From assembly GCA_000827325.1 (NCBI GenBank), contig KN832875.1, positions 2,108,001-2,172,000 of the forward strand: 64,000 bases of DNA, in the 5' to 3' direction. This DNA is from Oidiodendron maius Zn. Its lineage: Eukaryota > Ascomycota > Leotiomycetes > Myxotrichaceae. Shown here piece by piece: positions 36,254 to 48,073 of the stretch. Numbering within the stretch: position 1 is the first letter of the stretch; every line of letters begins with the position of its first letter. A program made the position numbers and the translations under genes. The notes beneath the pieces were generated by a model. That model searched no databases. It saw only the letters and a program-made list of their open reading frames with translations, and was not told the origin of the DNA.

Positions 36254-37964
36254 AACACACCACAGATGCTGACATAACCGACACACCACGCATATCATCT
36301 ACCCTTTTCGGCCAACTGTGGTGTGTCTACTAGTTATCCAGTTAATTTCAGCGTATATTAGTGACAATACACTAAATTTATAGTAAGTGTACACTATAGC
36401 GTTAATGATAGCATACTATAAACTTAGTAATAATATACTATTAGCTTTATAATCTTATATTATAATCTTAATAATAATCTATATTAATCTTAGCTATATT
36501 TTACTCTAATCTTAGTCTTAATATATACTAATCTTTATTATAATATATTATAATAATAACTAATATTTCTAGTTTATAATTAGATAGATAAGTAGATATA
36601 ATTAAGTATAGATATAGAGTATATAGTAAGTATACCCTATAAATTTAGTAACTATCCTCTATAAATTTAGTAAATATAGCCTAATATACTTTATAAATAA
36701 GCTATATATATATATAAACTATATACTCTACTATTAATACTACTAATTCAAACTAATATAACTCTATTTAATAGTCTTTAATTAGCTTAAAAAGAGAGCT
36801 AAATTACTTTAGTAATATAAGCCTATAAAGAGAGCTATATATTAAGCCTATATATTACTGTTTAGTTATATAATATCTCTAAATTAATACTTTAAGGATA
36901 TATTAAAGGTATTATTATATAATATAATTTAGTATCTATAAACTAAAAACTTATAACTTTAGAGGAATTATCTCTTATCTAGTAGATATTATCTATAGAT
37001 AAATATAGTCTACTATCTAGATATAATACTATATAACAAATAGTAAATCTATTTCTTAAAAAACAATCTACTCTAAATTAGAGTAATCCTCTTATAGTTA
37101 ATAAACTTTAAGTATATAACTTTATATAGTAGTATATAACTTTAAAGTTAAAATATAATCAGAAATATAATTACTAATAGATAAAATATAAAGATCTAGC
37201 TCTTATTTAACTATAGTTTAAACTTATATAGAATATAATTATAAAGTATAGTATTATAAAAGAGGATATTTATAATTTTAATAAGATAGGATTTTAAATA
37301 GAAGTTATTTTAATAGCTAAAGTTATAACTAGAGTAAAGAAGTCTAATAGACCTAAGTTAAAGTAGTCTAGGAATCAAGAATAGGTTATAGTTATTGATT
37401 ATATTAGATTAAGTAGATAGACTTTACTACTAGTAATTATTTTCAAGTATAAACTCTATTTAAATATCTAGTATTTTAAGTTAGAGCTATCTTAAAACTA
37501 GACAATTAGTCTAAATAAGAATAGCTAGATAGATAATCAATTAGGCTTTATATAGCTTAAGTATATATTTAAAAGGTATACTATATTATATATAAAGAGT
37601 ATATACTAACTCTTAATCCTTAATAGCTATAGTAGCTATATAATACCAGAATTTAACCTATTTTATAAGGAGTATTTAATTATTTCACTCTATATACTAC
37701 TATATTTATTATACTTGTTATAGCTACTTGATATTAGCTGCTTTACTATCTTAAAGCAATTATATAGATAGCAGATTAAAGAGTATATATATACTAGAAT
37801 TAATTATATTAATAAACAGGACTTCTTAATAGTATATTATACTATCTATATAGAGTCTATAAGTCTAGCTAATATTTAGAGTAGTTTTATAGCTATAGAA
37901 CTACTTCTATATAACCCTAAAAGGGTATTCTTAAAGCTAACTTAATTTAAGATACCTATATTTC

Positions 37965-38241
37965 TGTCAGGTGTATGTCTGTCGGATAGCTGTGTGGTCG
38001 CTGTTTGCTACGTGGCACGAATCACCTAGGCGATTGTCTTATAAAATGTATATATATACTAGAGGAGGCCCTTGATTTAGGGAGCAGCGATCAGTCTTTC
38101 TATCTATTCCCGTCATTGAATACATCATTGTTACCACGCTATACCGGTGATCCTCCAGCGAGGTCACGGCTATCAACCCAAAGCCCCTGTGATAACCATT
38201 GACTGGCCGACTCTTTCACTCTGTACGATAGACACCTGACA
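37965..38241. mobile_element. Solo LTR, 277 bp
   Basis: Begins TGTCAGGTGT and ends ACACCTGACA (10-bp inverted ends, TG..CA), flanked by a perfect 5-bp duplication ATTTC (37960-37964 and 38242-38246). It contains a TATA-like TCTTATAAAATG. GC content is normal while the sequence on both sides is RIP-degraded, so it inserted after RIP of the host element and then lost its body by LTR-LTR recombination. Confidence 0.88.
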
Positions 38242-38916
38242 ATTTCCCTTATTAAGTTATATAGCTACTCCTTAATCAAGGCCCTGGATATTTAAGATAC
38301 CTTATAACACTACTTAACTTAACCTTTAAGCTAAAGTAATTAAGACAGCCTATCTCCTAACTCTAACTAATTAAGCATTAAATCAATTAGTTAAGGGCTA
38401 TCAATTAGCTATAAATAGTACTATCCTTCTAGTAGAAGAGAATAGACAACTATAACATGAAAATAAGAGATAAAAGAAGAAGAGAGCAGTAAAGAAGAGT
38501 TATATAGCTACTAGAGGGGTTTTGACTATTCAAGAGGGGATTGATTTAGATCAAGTAGCTAGAAAAAGGTCAGAAAGTAAGATAGTAGACTAGAAGGCAA
38601 CTGTATAACTATATATACCATGTATATATAGTCTATATAGATCTTTATTGCATATAGCCTGTATATATCCAGTAAAGCAGGCTTCTAATTAGGGTAGTTT
38701 ATTAGGGTTTAATTAATTAATTGGTTGTTGTATTGACCCTGAAAGCCCTGAAATCGAGGAGGGGTGCGCAGCTCGCATATATGCGCAGCTCGCTTATGAA
38801 GTACGTTAAAGCTAACTGGATGACTAATAGACACAACACAGTTGGCCGAAAAGGGTAAATGATATGCGTGGTGTGTCGGTTATGTCAGCATTTGTGGTGT
38901 GTTTGTAACACGAGCC

Positions 38917-39193
38917 CAGATGCACCCGACGCCGCGAGTGCTTCTTGGAGGCGGGACTCGTCAATAGTCGCAGGAATGTGATTCTCCAGCTCCAGTCGGC
39001 GGCACCCCTCGGTGCGAAAGCACTTCTTCAGTCTCTCAACGTTCTTGCGGTTGAGCTCCCGTGCTGCATCGCACGGAAAATGTAGAGACTCGAGCCTGAG
39101 ACTTCTCGATAACGCCCATGCCACTCGACCCTCCTCATGGCATATCGTAGAGGCGCACGCCCGGAGACGATAATCGATATAGATACTGAACAC
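38917..39193 (-). pseudogene. DUF3723 gene fragment, interrupted by the Mutator-like element
   Basis: The minus-strand frame reads RELNRKNVERLKKCF, then EGCRRLELENHIPA and IDESRLQEAL, the N-terminal signature of fungal DUF3723 proteins. The frame runs into the transposon end at the CAGATGCAC duplication; on the far side (below 36014) the sequence continues for a few codons and stops. No start codon context or further domain is present, so this is a broken remnant. DUF3723 genes are often carried by giant Starship elements in fungi. Confidence 0.7.
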
Positions 39194-39626
39194 CCCGAGG
39201 AGTTACCCAAATCCAGACCTCGATCTCCAAACACTGGCGTACTCGGCAGTCTCTCTGCGAATAGAAAACGGAAGCTTGGGGTTCACGACGGAGCCAAGTT
39301 TCCTAAGAGTGAGAATGCCTATGCAAAGGAGATTTCTAGGGCTACAGCAGAGCTGGCGAGATTGGTTGGCAGTCCGTCATTTAGAGGGAGAGCGGGGGAC
39401 TAATCGACTTGGACTTGGGGAAGGAGTTGAACAGCGTGCCCAGTGGAGCTAGTTATCAGGCTGTAACCCTGCGGCTCATGGCGATCGAAGTTCTGCAGGG
39501 CAAGGGACACTTATCTGCACACGATATTGTGTCATTTGTCTAGGTTTCCATATAAAGGTGTATTCGATATGGCAGCAAGAAGAACCTGAGCGATCTCGAA
39601 AGCAGCTGGACCAACATGAGAGAAAT
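39194..39626. other. Short unknown region
   Basis: An ATG frame at 39137-39403 (+, 88 codons, rich in Arg/Lys/Pro) begins here antisense to the DUF3723 fragment; no family recognised and I do not call it a gene. Confidence 0.4.
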
Positions 39627-40187
39627 CTATTCAGCTCGCTGCTGGATTATAGTCCAGCGCGTGCGTATTGCCGGTTCAGTTCTCCCCGTGAACTTCTTGA
39701 AGATCCACTTCCAAGCCTTTCCCTCTTCCTGGTATACCCGCAGGCGCTGCTCGTCTATCTTGCCCCACGGGACAATCTTCCTCGGGCTTGCACTGTCCTG
39801 CTCATCCTCACTGCGACATCCGTTATTGTCACTGCTGGCATCGGAACCGCTGTCGCTCGGACTGTCATCGTCGCTGATTCCAGCCGTACTGCGTCTCTCC
39901 GCAACGGCTCGGACAGGTCTGTCATACACAAGCCGGGTTCGCGCTACATGGTTGTTATGGGTGTATGCACTCGCGTGCCGTGGCAGAGTCGGCGGGCAAC
40001 CAGGCAAGAGCTGGGATACGGGATGATGGCATACGCCGGTCAAGAGGAGTGACTCTTGTTGTAGCAGCTTGATTGTGAAGTCGTCCAGCTCTCCAACATA
40101 GCCTATACCCTTGATAAGTTGAGTAAACTGGGTGAAAGACACGCCATTCCCGTCGCAGCCGTCTTCTCTCCCCTTCACCCACCACCT
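39627..40187 (-). pseudogene. Fragment of a fungal Myb/SANT-like protein family
   Basis: The minus-strand frame reads LIKGIGYVGELDDFTIKLL, an acidic SDDDSPSDSGSDASSD segment, then PWGKIDEQRLRVYQEEGKAW and FTGRTEPAIRTRW, ending just after. This is a known repetitive fungal protein type whose C-terminus is a Myb/SANT-like helix-turn-helix. There is no ATG at the open-frame start, so it is a 5'-truncated copy. Confidence 0.6.
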
Positions 40188-40254
40188 CACAGTCTGTTTT
40201 CACTTCCTTCATACAAAGCAAGAAAGGCATGGAGAAGAGAACACATCTCATCAG

Positions 40255-40372
40255 CTGGAGACATATATATTCGCTGGGTACCAGGGCATGCAGACGTGCC
40301 CGGAAATGAGCTGGCAGGCGTAGAGGCCCGTAAGGGTTCCGTTGCTAATATAAGGCAGCAGAGGGCAGCCTA
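40255..40372 (+). pseudogene. LINE (Tad-like) RNase H scrap
   Basis: The plus-strand frame contains IYIRWVPGHADVPGNELAG, the highly conserved C-terminal block of RNase H domains in fungal non-LTR retrotransposons (W-V-P-G-H-x-x-V-x-G-N-E). Only about 40 codons remain before a stop. Confidence 0.75.
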
Positions 40373-40632
40373 GTATGAGAGGGCTTTACTGCCTGGAGTA
40401 TGACTCTAGGGCTGCCTAGAGGGGCTTTAAGTCTATATATTAGGGATTACGCACCTCTGTAACCCTTAGTTATTTTGTTGATTCAGTACTCTTGATACAT
40501 CATATATTGCGGCCTGACCTCTGCAACAGGTTCCTCTCAGCTCCCTAGTGCCCCTCTCCCTCTCTCATTTGCTTCCCTCAAGAGATGCCAAACCCAGCAA
40601 GCTACACAAGCATATATTATTACAAACACTAA

Positions 40633-42075
40633 TTAGGTGTTTTCAATAGCTATAAGCTCTTCACTATTAGAAGACATTTCAAACTTTACGCTTACTCTCT
40701 GAACCTCTAACTCATAAACCACTATTATACGACAAATGATAACTGAAAGAATATATCTTGCCAAAACTCCAAATGCATCTTTAGGTCCGACAAAAGTTGT
40801 GGAGGACAGGATATTAGTTCCAAGAATAATACTAAATATAATGAGGACGGAGAGAAACCAGGCCAGGAAGGTGAACCACCGACTTTCGGGAATGGTTACA
40901 TATTGTAAACTTTCTTCCCCTTCCTCGGGTTGCAAATTAAACTCACGACGGGCAATTCTCTTAACGGTAAGGTACATCTCAGAGATAGTAGGCCACTGAC
41001 TCGGACTCATCATTGCTTTGAGAGATGAAGCGACGGTTGAAGACCGTATGAACTGGCCGACTTCATCTAGCCGACGCACCCTCATGTGGAACACCACCGC
41101 TCCCATCACGTGCGTAATAATTCCAATAACAGACCAAATCATCGGCATATATATGGTGTTGGGATTCATTGTGTTGACCGATTGCACGCCGAGCACCCAG
41201 CTGAGAGTTGCTACATTCGCGATGGCTGCGAGGACGAGGACGTACTCCAACAAGACTAACAGCCAACGTCGGTTGCTACCCCTGGTGGATTTGATATACT
41301 GAGCACCGATTCGTTCTTGGAGTATCACATCGGGATTTTGATATTTGAATGCTCTCTCTGTGTAGATGGATGGCGACGCAGCGGCAAGCAGAAATCCCAG
41401 GACCCGTCTTCTCCCAATCACTGCCACGAAACACACTTCCTCCGAGCTGGTACCAAGCACCGCAATGATTGTTGGAGTTATACCAAGCATGACTTAGGAA
41501 CTACTCAGTTGATATTGAATGTAGTTGCTCACATTGTCGAGTAGACAGTCGATCATGGGTTGGACGAAGAGGGTGAACTCGCCCGCACCAGTTAGTGTTT
41601 GATCGCTTGTGTTTTAATGGGTTCCGTAGAGATAGACCGAGTATGCATCGGTGCAGTTGTCTTTCGAGATAATGTTAAACTAGTATGAGTATTGGTTGAA
41701 CCAAGATCTGAATTGCTTCCTCGATCGAAGGATATCATTGGGGTTTAAGAGAGCAACCAGAACAATGGTAACAGCTATAATAAGACTTGCTACAAACTTC
41801 ACCACTGGCAAAGTCTCCTCGGAATTTAATACCCGGCTTGTGAATGATCGTCTTGAGCAGGCATTCGACCCACGGCTGAGACCGTTTGGGTGGGAGGCTT
41901 GGCAACTGAAGCCATGTTGAGCGAATGGATTGACGAATTTGTAAAAGGAAAATTGCCAAATTTCTTGCCTATTAGAAAGGGGGCTGCCTAAGATATTCAC
42001 CAACGTCTGCTGGTCTTGGTCTTGTGTTGCGGTCGCGAGAAGGGGAAGGAGCCGCTGAGGCAGTCGGATTTGCAT
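40633..42075 (-). pseudogene. Polytopic membrane protein pseudogene with three in-frame stops
   Basis: One reading frame of 481 codons from ATG 42075 to the terminal stop at 40633, broken by in-frame TAG at 41680-41682 and TAA at 41614-41616 and 41494-41496. The sequence between stops stays coding-like: DNCTDAYSVYLYG, FTLFVQPMIDCLLDN and LGITPTIIAVLGTSSEE are continuous in the same frame. About six hydrophobic segments (FVASLIIAVTIVLVALL, LLEYVLVLAAIANVATL, WFTFLAWFLSVLIIFSIIL and others). Family not recognised beyond an uncharacterised fungal membrane protein. All three stops can arise from CAA/CAG by C-to-T. An alternative is that introns remove the stops, but I found no suitable splice pairs. 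Confidence 0.7.
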
Positions 42076-42665
42076 GACTTTCGAATAGCGAATCCATCCA
42101 TATAACCAAAACCTCTTCAATCATTTGTCAAGTCCGAAGAGACGCGGCTGAATAAAATCCTGCCCAGCACAAGATCTTCCTTCCAGCATTGTGGTCCTTC
42201 TGCATCGGGCTAAAGAGCGCAGCCAGCTGACAAATGTAGCAGGCGGCACGGGCCGATTTCTTGCCAATCCCCTGGGGACTTGCCGTGTCTGTTTCTTTTG
42301 TTTGTGTAACAATTTTTTACCAGGTAATTAGCGTCCTTACGAATAGGGGGGGCGAGAAATTGTGCCTCTCCTTTGCGTCAAGCTGAGAAGCTCCTGCCTC
42401 ATGTACATGTAGGACTGTGTTACACAGATTTTCGCCCTGAAATGCTCGAATGCGTTTGACTTTAAATTAGCGCCCGATTTAGTACTCTCTTTTGCTTTTG
42501 CTGGGCCATATGGCGCCGCTTTTCTTTGGACTGGCGGAGAGGCTCTGTCGTTGTTTCATTTCTTGTGGTTCAAAGCCACCACGGGGCTGTTTCCCCCACT
42601 CGGAATTTATCAGATGCTAAGAATACCAAAATGATCCAGAGTCTGCTCTCTAACCAGCAAAAGAA
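42076..42665. other. Intergenic, no gene recognised
   Basis: Divergent region between the membrane-protein pseudogene and the P4-ATPase; a run of GGGGGGG lies near 42346. Confidence 0.55.
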
Positions 42666-45600
42666 ATGGCATCGTTTGTGCCGGAACGCAGTCATGGTGC
42701 ACGTGGAGGTCAAAGACTTGAACTGCCAACCTCACCTTCATCCCTAAATAATTTGCCAGCCTTTCCCCTGTCGCCAGCTCTCGAACAATCTTCGCCAGAT
42801 TTGATGTCGCCGACTTCTCGAGATTCAATGACGAGGAGTAACAGTAGTCGAGTAAGTGATCCAGAATTAAGCCTCTACGCATACCCTTCGTACAGAACAG
42901 CCATTGAGCAGGGTCAAACAGCTCTCATCAAGCTCCGATCAAAGCTCAAACTCGGCATCATCATTAAACCTTCAAATGCCCCTATTGCCAAGTGTATCGG
43001 GGCGGCATGGCCTACCATCCTCTTCACTGTTCGACTATAAAACCTACATCAAAAGTCAAAACGTTTGGATACACGCCAGAGAGCTGTTTCACCGAAGAAA
43101 GAAACACAGAAGCAAAGGTGGTAGACACGTTGACGTCGACGCAAGTCGAACCAGGCCGCTGGTCGACGAACGAACAGACATGCCCTATGTGGGAAATGGG
43201 ATCCGATCAAACAAATATACTCTATGGACGTTCATTCCCCGACAGCTTCTCGCCCAGTTTTCAAAGCTTGCCAACTTCTACTTATTGTGTTTTGCCATCA
43301 TGCAGCTTATTCCTGGCCTCAGTACAATTGGAAATTCTACAAATATCATCCCGTTGATTGTTGTTTTTGTTAGCATTTCAATGGCAAAGGAAGGATTCGA
43401 CGATTACAGGAGACACCGATTGGACAAAAAAGAGAACAGGCAAGAGACTTTAATCATTGATCCGAGCGCGCCGTTGGTAGCCGGGGCATTGAACTGGCAA
43501 ACAGCACAATGGTATTCCCTGAGGGTTGGGGATATCATCAAACTCAAGCGTGATGAGCCAGTACCTGCAGACGTTGTGCTCCTTAGCTCATCGAGCCTGG
43601 GAGAGAGCAAGATCGTTTATGTGGAGACCATAGCTTTGGACGGAGAAACGAATTTGAAGGCGAAAAACACAGTCAAAGTTGTAGCTGAAACATGCGCTAC
43701 AGCCGAGAAGCTTGTTGCCGGCTCAATTGAGTTCATTACCGAGGACCCAAACTCGGATTTAACTACCTTTACAGGAAAAGTTATAGTCGACGACAAGACA
43801 TCGCCTTTGACTAATGACAACGTCATCTATCGCGGCAGTGTTCTTCGAAATATCTCTCAAGTTACTGCAATGGTTATCTACACGGGTGAAGAGTGTAAGA
43901 TTCGCATGAACGCAAGCGGCAACGGATATGCTCGCATAAAAGCTCCCCATTTGCAATACGTGCTCAACAGGATTGTCTTACTGGTGATATTTATTGTGGT
44001 TGGCTTATCGTTCTACAATACACTCGCATATCAGGTCTGGAAGTCTAACGTCGAAATTAAGCTCTTCTATCTGTCTTCCGCGGCTGTCCCATTCCACCAG
44101 GAGATTTTTGGTTTCATCATTATGTTCGCTACAATGGTCCCTCTTTCGCTATATGTCAGCATGGAAATGATCAAACTGGCACAGATCTTCTTCCTCAATT
44201 CCGATGTTGATATGTATGAGCAAAGGTCGAATACCCCGTTTGAAGCAAGAACTTCAACGATCAATGAGGATTTGGGACAGGTGACACATATATTTCCAGA
44301 TAAAACTGGCACCCTGACGGATAATGAGATGAAGTTCAAGAGACAGTTTGTGGCCGGATCCGAATGGACCCACCACGATGTCAGATGCACCAGTCATGAT
44401 GTTTTCCGAGCGGCAAGCCTGTCACATCGAAGCCCTTTCGCCAGGTGTTCGAGTACGCAACCCGTGGCCGACAGAGATACAAGCGAGCTGGTGAATTATC
44501 TGTCACAAAGGCCGAACTCTGCATTTGCGCAGCAAGCGAAGCTAATGCTGCGATGCATGGCACTTTGCCACAGTTGTATTCCGGAAATGACGCAAAACGG
44601 TACAGCTATTGACTTCCAAGCCTCATCCCCGGACGAGCTAGCTTTGGTAAGGGCCGCTCGAGATATGGGATTTCTGATTCGCAGCCGCGACGACGAAACA
44701 ATTGGTCTTGCGGTCTCCTCGACACCGGATACATCCATCAGCACTGAGACATACGAGATGCTAAACGTGATTGACTTTTCCAGCGATAGGAGGCGCATGT
44801 CTGTCATTGTGAGATTCCCTGATGGTAGAATCTGTCTTATTTGCAAAGGCGCCGATTCTGTCATTATGGAACGACTGAGGCTAAAATTGCCAGCAGTTGA
44901 TACGCAGAACGGTGCTCCGTATAGTCGACATACTGGCATTGCTCCCAGAACTGAAGACAGCGTTCCCCAGCCAGATACGCGCCAGGTAATTGACTATCTA
45001 GACCCGAGGCCTTCCATGGCCGACGGTGACGAGAGAGTCTCGCTTCTCGATGAAATGTTGGTCGAGGATAGTGGATCTGTAATTGAGAATTGCATTCGAA
45101 GCGTCAACAAGTATGCAAGCGAAAGCTTGCGTACTTTGCTTTATGTATATCGCTTCCTCGATGAGAAGGAATATGCAGAGTGGAGACAGATCTGGGATGC
45201 AGCTGCTACAAGCCTATCTAACCGCGAGAAGAGGATTGAAAGAGCAGCAGAGCTCATAGAAGTCAACTTTGAGCTTGCTGGGGCAACTGCCATCGAAGAT
45301 AAGCTCCAAGAGGGTGTAGTGAAGTCAATCGACAAGCTCAGTCGTGCCAACATCAAAATCTGGATGCTTACTGGAGATAAGCGAGAAACGGCGATCAATA
45401 TTGGCCATTCGTGTGGTCTAATAAAAGCCCATTCCACAATATTCAACATCAACGATGAAGATGGGTTAAGCAAAATGGGGGAAAGGGTTCGCTCTAGGAT
45501 ATCAACTCTTGAAATGGCGGCTCACAGCGTAGTTGTCATTGACGGCCATACTTTAGCAACCATCTACAATGAGCCTTCTGGGTCCCTCGAAGCGATCTTC

Positions 45601-46713
45601 TTTGACTTGGTTCTCCTAGCAGATTCCGTGATCTGCTGCCGTGCTCAACCAAGCCAAAAGGCCCAGGTTGTGAGCAGTATAAGAAAGCGGGTACCAAACT
45701 CGGTTACGTTGGCAGTAGGAGACGGTGCAAACGACATTGCTATGATCCAAGAAGCCCATATAGGCATCGGTATCACTGGTAAAGGTTACCAGGCAGTCCG
45801 CAGTTCGGATTATTCCATTGTACGGTTCCGGTTCCTGCCAAAGCTTATTTTGGTTCACGGAAGATGGAACTACATACGAACGTCCAAATATGCCCTGGGT
45901 ACACTCTGGAAAGAAACGGTCTTCTTCTTGACTCAAGCTCTCTACCAATGCTGGAATGGATTTACGGGGACGAGTTTGTATGAGCCGTGGAGTCTATCAA
46001 CATTTAACACCCTTTTTACTTCGCTTCCCGTTATGGTTATTGGCATCTTCGAAAAGGATCTTGAAGCATCAACGCTTTTGGCTGTACCAGAGCTATACAG
46101 AACAATGGGCCAAAACAACAGCGGTTTTAACATTTGGATATACTTTGGATGGACGGCTATGACTGTGGCCGAATCTCTTACTGTATACTTCTGCATGCTT
46201 ACTTTATTCGCAAACGCGGCACTCACGAAAGATAACACCTTGGTTTTGATGGGTGATCTCAACTTTGTCGCGGTGATCATCATCATCAGCGTGAAGCTGC
46301 AAATCATCGAGGTGCACAACAAGTCGATCGTCGCGGGAATCTCAATCTTCCTCTCCACCGGCGCAGCTTTTCTTTGGAATATCCTGCTTGCTGCAGTTTA
46401 TCCGCCGACATCAATTTACAAAGCACATGGAGGCTTTTTCACCGGGTTCGGACAAAACCCAACATGGTGGATGACGCTAATTTTCATCGTTGTCTGTGTA
46501 TACGTACTCGAATTCAGCGTCGAGGCATTCAGAAAGTCATTTTCCCCAACAGATACAGATGTCTTTCAAGAGCTCGAACGGGACCAGGCTTATAAGGAGC
46601 GATTCGAAGAAGCTGCTTTGCTCGAATCGCGACAAAGCTGGGAAAGACACAGCGATAGGCCAGCGGATGCGAGAAAGGGGTCAGATATCCAGTTGCAGGT
46701 TTTACGGCGCTAG
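42666..46713 (+). CDS. P4-ATPase phospholipid flippase, DNF3 type
   Basis: Two exons, 42666-42851 and 42901-46713, intron 49 bp (GTAAGT..AACAG). Product 1332 aa. N-terminal cytosolic tail is Ser-rich. P4 landmarks: NGIRSNKYTLWTFIPRQL before TM1; SMAKEGFDDYRRHRLDKK; actuator DGETN (309-313); PLSLYVSMEMIK in TM4; phosphorylation motif DKTGTLT with D529; nucleotide-binding region about 540-870; GDGANDIAMIQ (about 1002-1012); then WKETVFFLTQALYQ and further TM helices. The REGFDD-like block and RFRFLPKLILVHGRWNY resemble yeast Dnf3. Flips aminophospholipids to the cytosolic leaflet at Golgi or plasma membrane with a Cdc50-type partner. Odd: the residue before the catalytic Asp is Pro (FPDKTGT) where P4 enzymes nearly always have Ser; and ITGKGYQAV is one residue shorter than the usual GKEGxQA loop. 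Confidence 0.93.
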
Positions 46714-48073
46714 TCTAGGGATCACTTGACATGTCTTCCAATTCAAAATTGGAAAAAAGTATTTATAGCAGATATGTACTATATTTGAAGCACCTAATAA
46801 AGTAGGATAATAATATATGCTACTATCCCATGTCGAAGTATCTGCTTCTGCGGAGGTTGTATGCGAGGCCGCTTGATTAAGTTGCGACTTGCATATTGAG
46901 GAAAGGAATCAGCCAACAATTCATAACTCGGCAAATGGCTTGTGGCAATTATGGCTATTAGCTATTGAGTAAATATAACTTGGTTGGCCTTGTCTGCTAG
47001 TTTAGAGGTGAAACAAGAAGTCTTCTTCACGAAGGAAGCTGTGGTGGTGCGCAGCATCAGGAGAACGAGGAGGAGCGATTTGGAAGGAGGGGATGGTTTA
47101 GACTCTGTAAAATTGAGGCCTCGGAAATCAGGCATAAACAGAGCCGCTGAATCGCCACCATTCTTCACCGTTCTCTTCAACGTACACGACTGTCATTTTC
47201 ATTTCATGCCCATTTTCATCCAACCACACTATGGTCGCTTCATGCTCACTTTCATCCAACATACGATGGCCACTTCCACCCTCTCAATCACCTATTCTGA
47301 ACCTTATTCCTCGCTAGCAGGATTACCTCACCATCCCAAGTCTTCGATGTGGCCAGCAGAACGCTAACGCATCCATCCACATTTGCAACCGTCACCGACA
47401 TCCCTGAGGCAAAAATCCCGTAGTAAGATTACAATTGAATATTCGACCTGTCACGGTTCAGCCTTACACTGCACCTAATATACCTGTACGCCCCTACGCG
47501 ACCAGCTATTAACTACTAACCCCCGTTACATATATCCTATCCTGTTCTATATAAGCAGCGTAACCTCCTCCTTACTTCGCTCTTTTAGTCTTGAACTCTT
47601 ATTATAATAATTAACGCCAAATGTCCCTCCCCTCGCTACTAATCAAGCCCGGCTCGTGTTCGTGACATGGCAATGGGCTGGTCCCTGTGGCTGCCACGCG
47701 ACGGGATTATTGGCGGCCTTGAATAGCGGCCCGGGAGCCTTCATTTGTGGTAAGATTACTGTCGCCGCTACGGGAATCTTACCTCACCGAGACTTCAGCA
47801 TGGACCAGGGGAGTGGTGATTTGGGTCGATCCTGTGTTAGCTTTCCCCAGGGGGAAATTAACTGCAGTACTACCACGTGGTACAGAACATGGTTCTGGTT
47901 TTCTCTTCAGCCGCTCCTTTTTCGTTCTTCTCCTGTTTTTGTTTTGGTTAGGTCGTCATTCGTGAAAGATGCAATATATATAGAGTAAGTTATTATTACA
48001 CCGCTTGTCCCACCTCCCTTTCGACCATCTTTATGCAAGGCCATCTATCATAGCAGTCTCAGAGAGAGAAAGT
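46714..48073. other. Intergenic with possible small frame and solo LTR
   Basis: No firm gene. On the minus strand 47128-47262 is a 44-codon ATG frame with an internally repeated acidic pattern (LDESEHEATIVWLDENGHE, then VYVEENGEEWWRF); it may be an exon of an unknown small protein or a decayed tandem repeat, as the DNA shows two imperfect copies of about 36 bp. The solo LTR at 47449 is listed separately. Confidence 0.4.
47449..47667. mobile_element. Probable solo LTR, 219 bp
   Basis: Begins TGTCACGGTT and ends TTCGTGACA, i.e. TGTCACG..CGTGACA inverted ends typical of fungal gypsy-type LTRs, with an internal TATATAAG promoter-like box and an AATAA-rich segment. No matching target duplication is visible (CGACC left, TGGCA right), so either it is old or one end is rearranged. 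Confidence 0.55.

Larger units (their letters stand above)
36023..38916. mobile_element. Mutator-like DNA transposon, RIP-degraded, with nested insertions
   Basis: Bounded by a perfect 9-bp target duplication CAGATGCAC (36014-36022 and 38917-38925). Terminal inverted repeats of about 90 bp begin GGCTCGTGTTACAAA: left 36023-36038 plus 36254-36335 (interrupted by a MITE), right about 38834-38916, with only a few mismatches. TIR length and a 9-bp duplication suit the Mutator (MULE/Hop) superfamily. The interior, about 36340-38700 except for a solo LTR, is extremely AT-rich with stops in every frame, so no transposase can be read. It lies within a DUF3723 gene remnant. Non-autonomous now. Confidence 0.85.

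Noticed and set aside
47128-47262. Small acidic protein on the minus strand
   Set aside because: Only 44 codons, DNA is an imperfect tandem repeat, and no splice partners were found; noted in the intergenic entry only.
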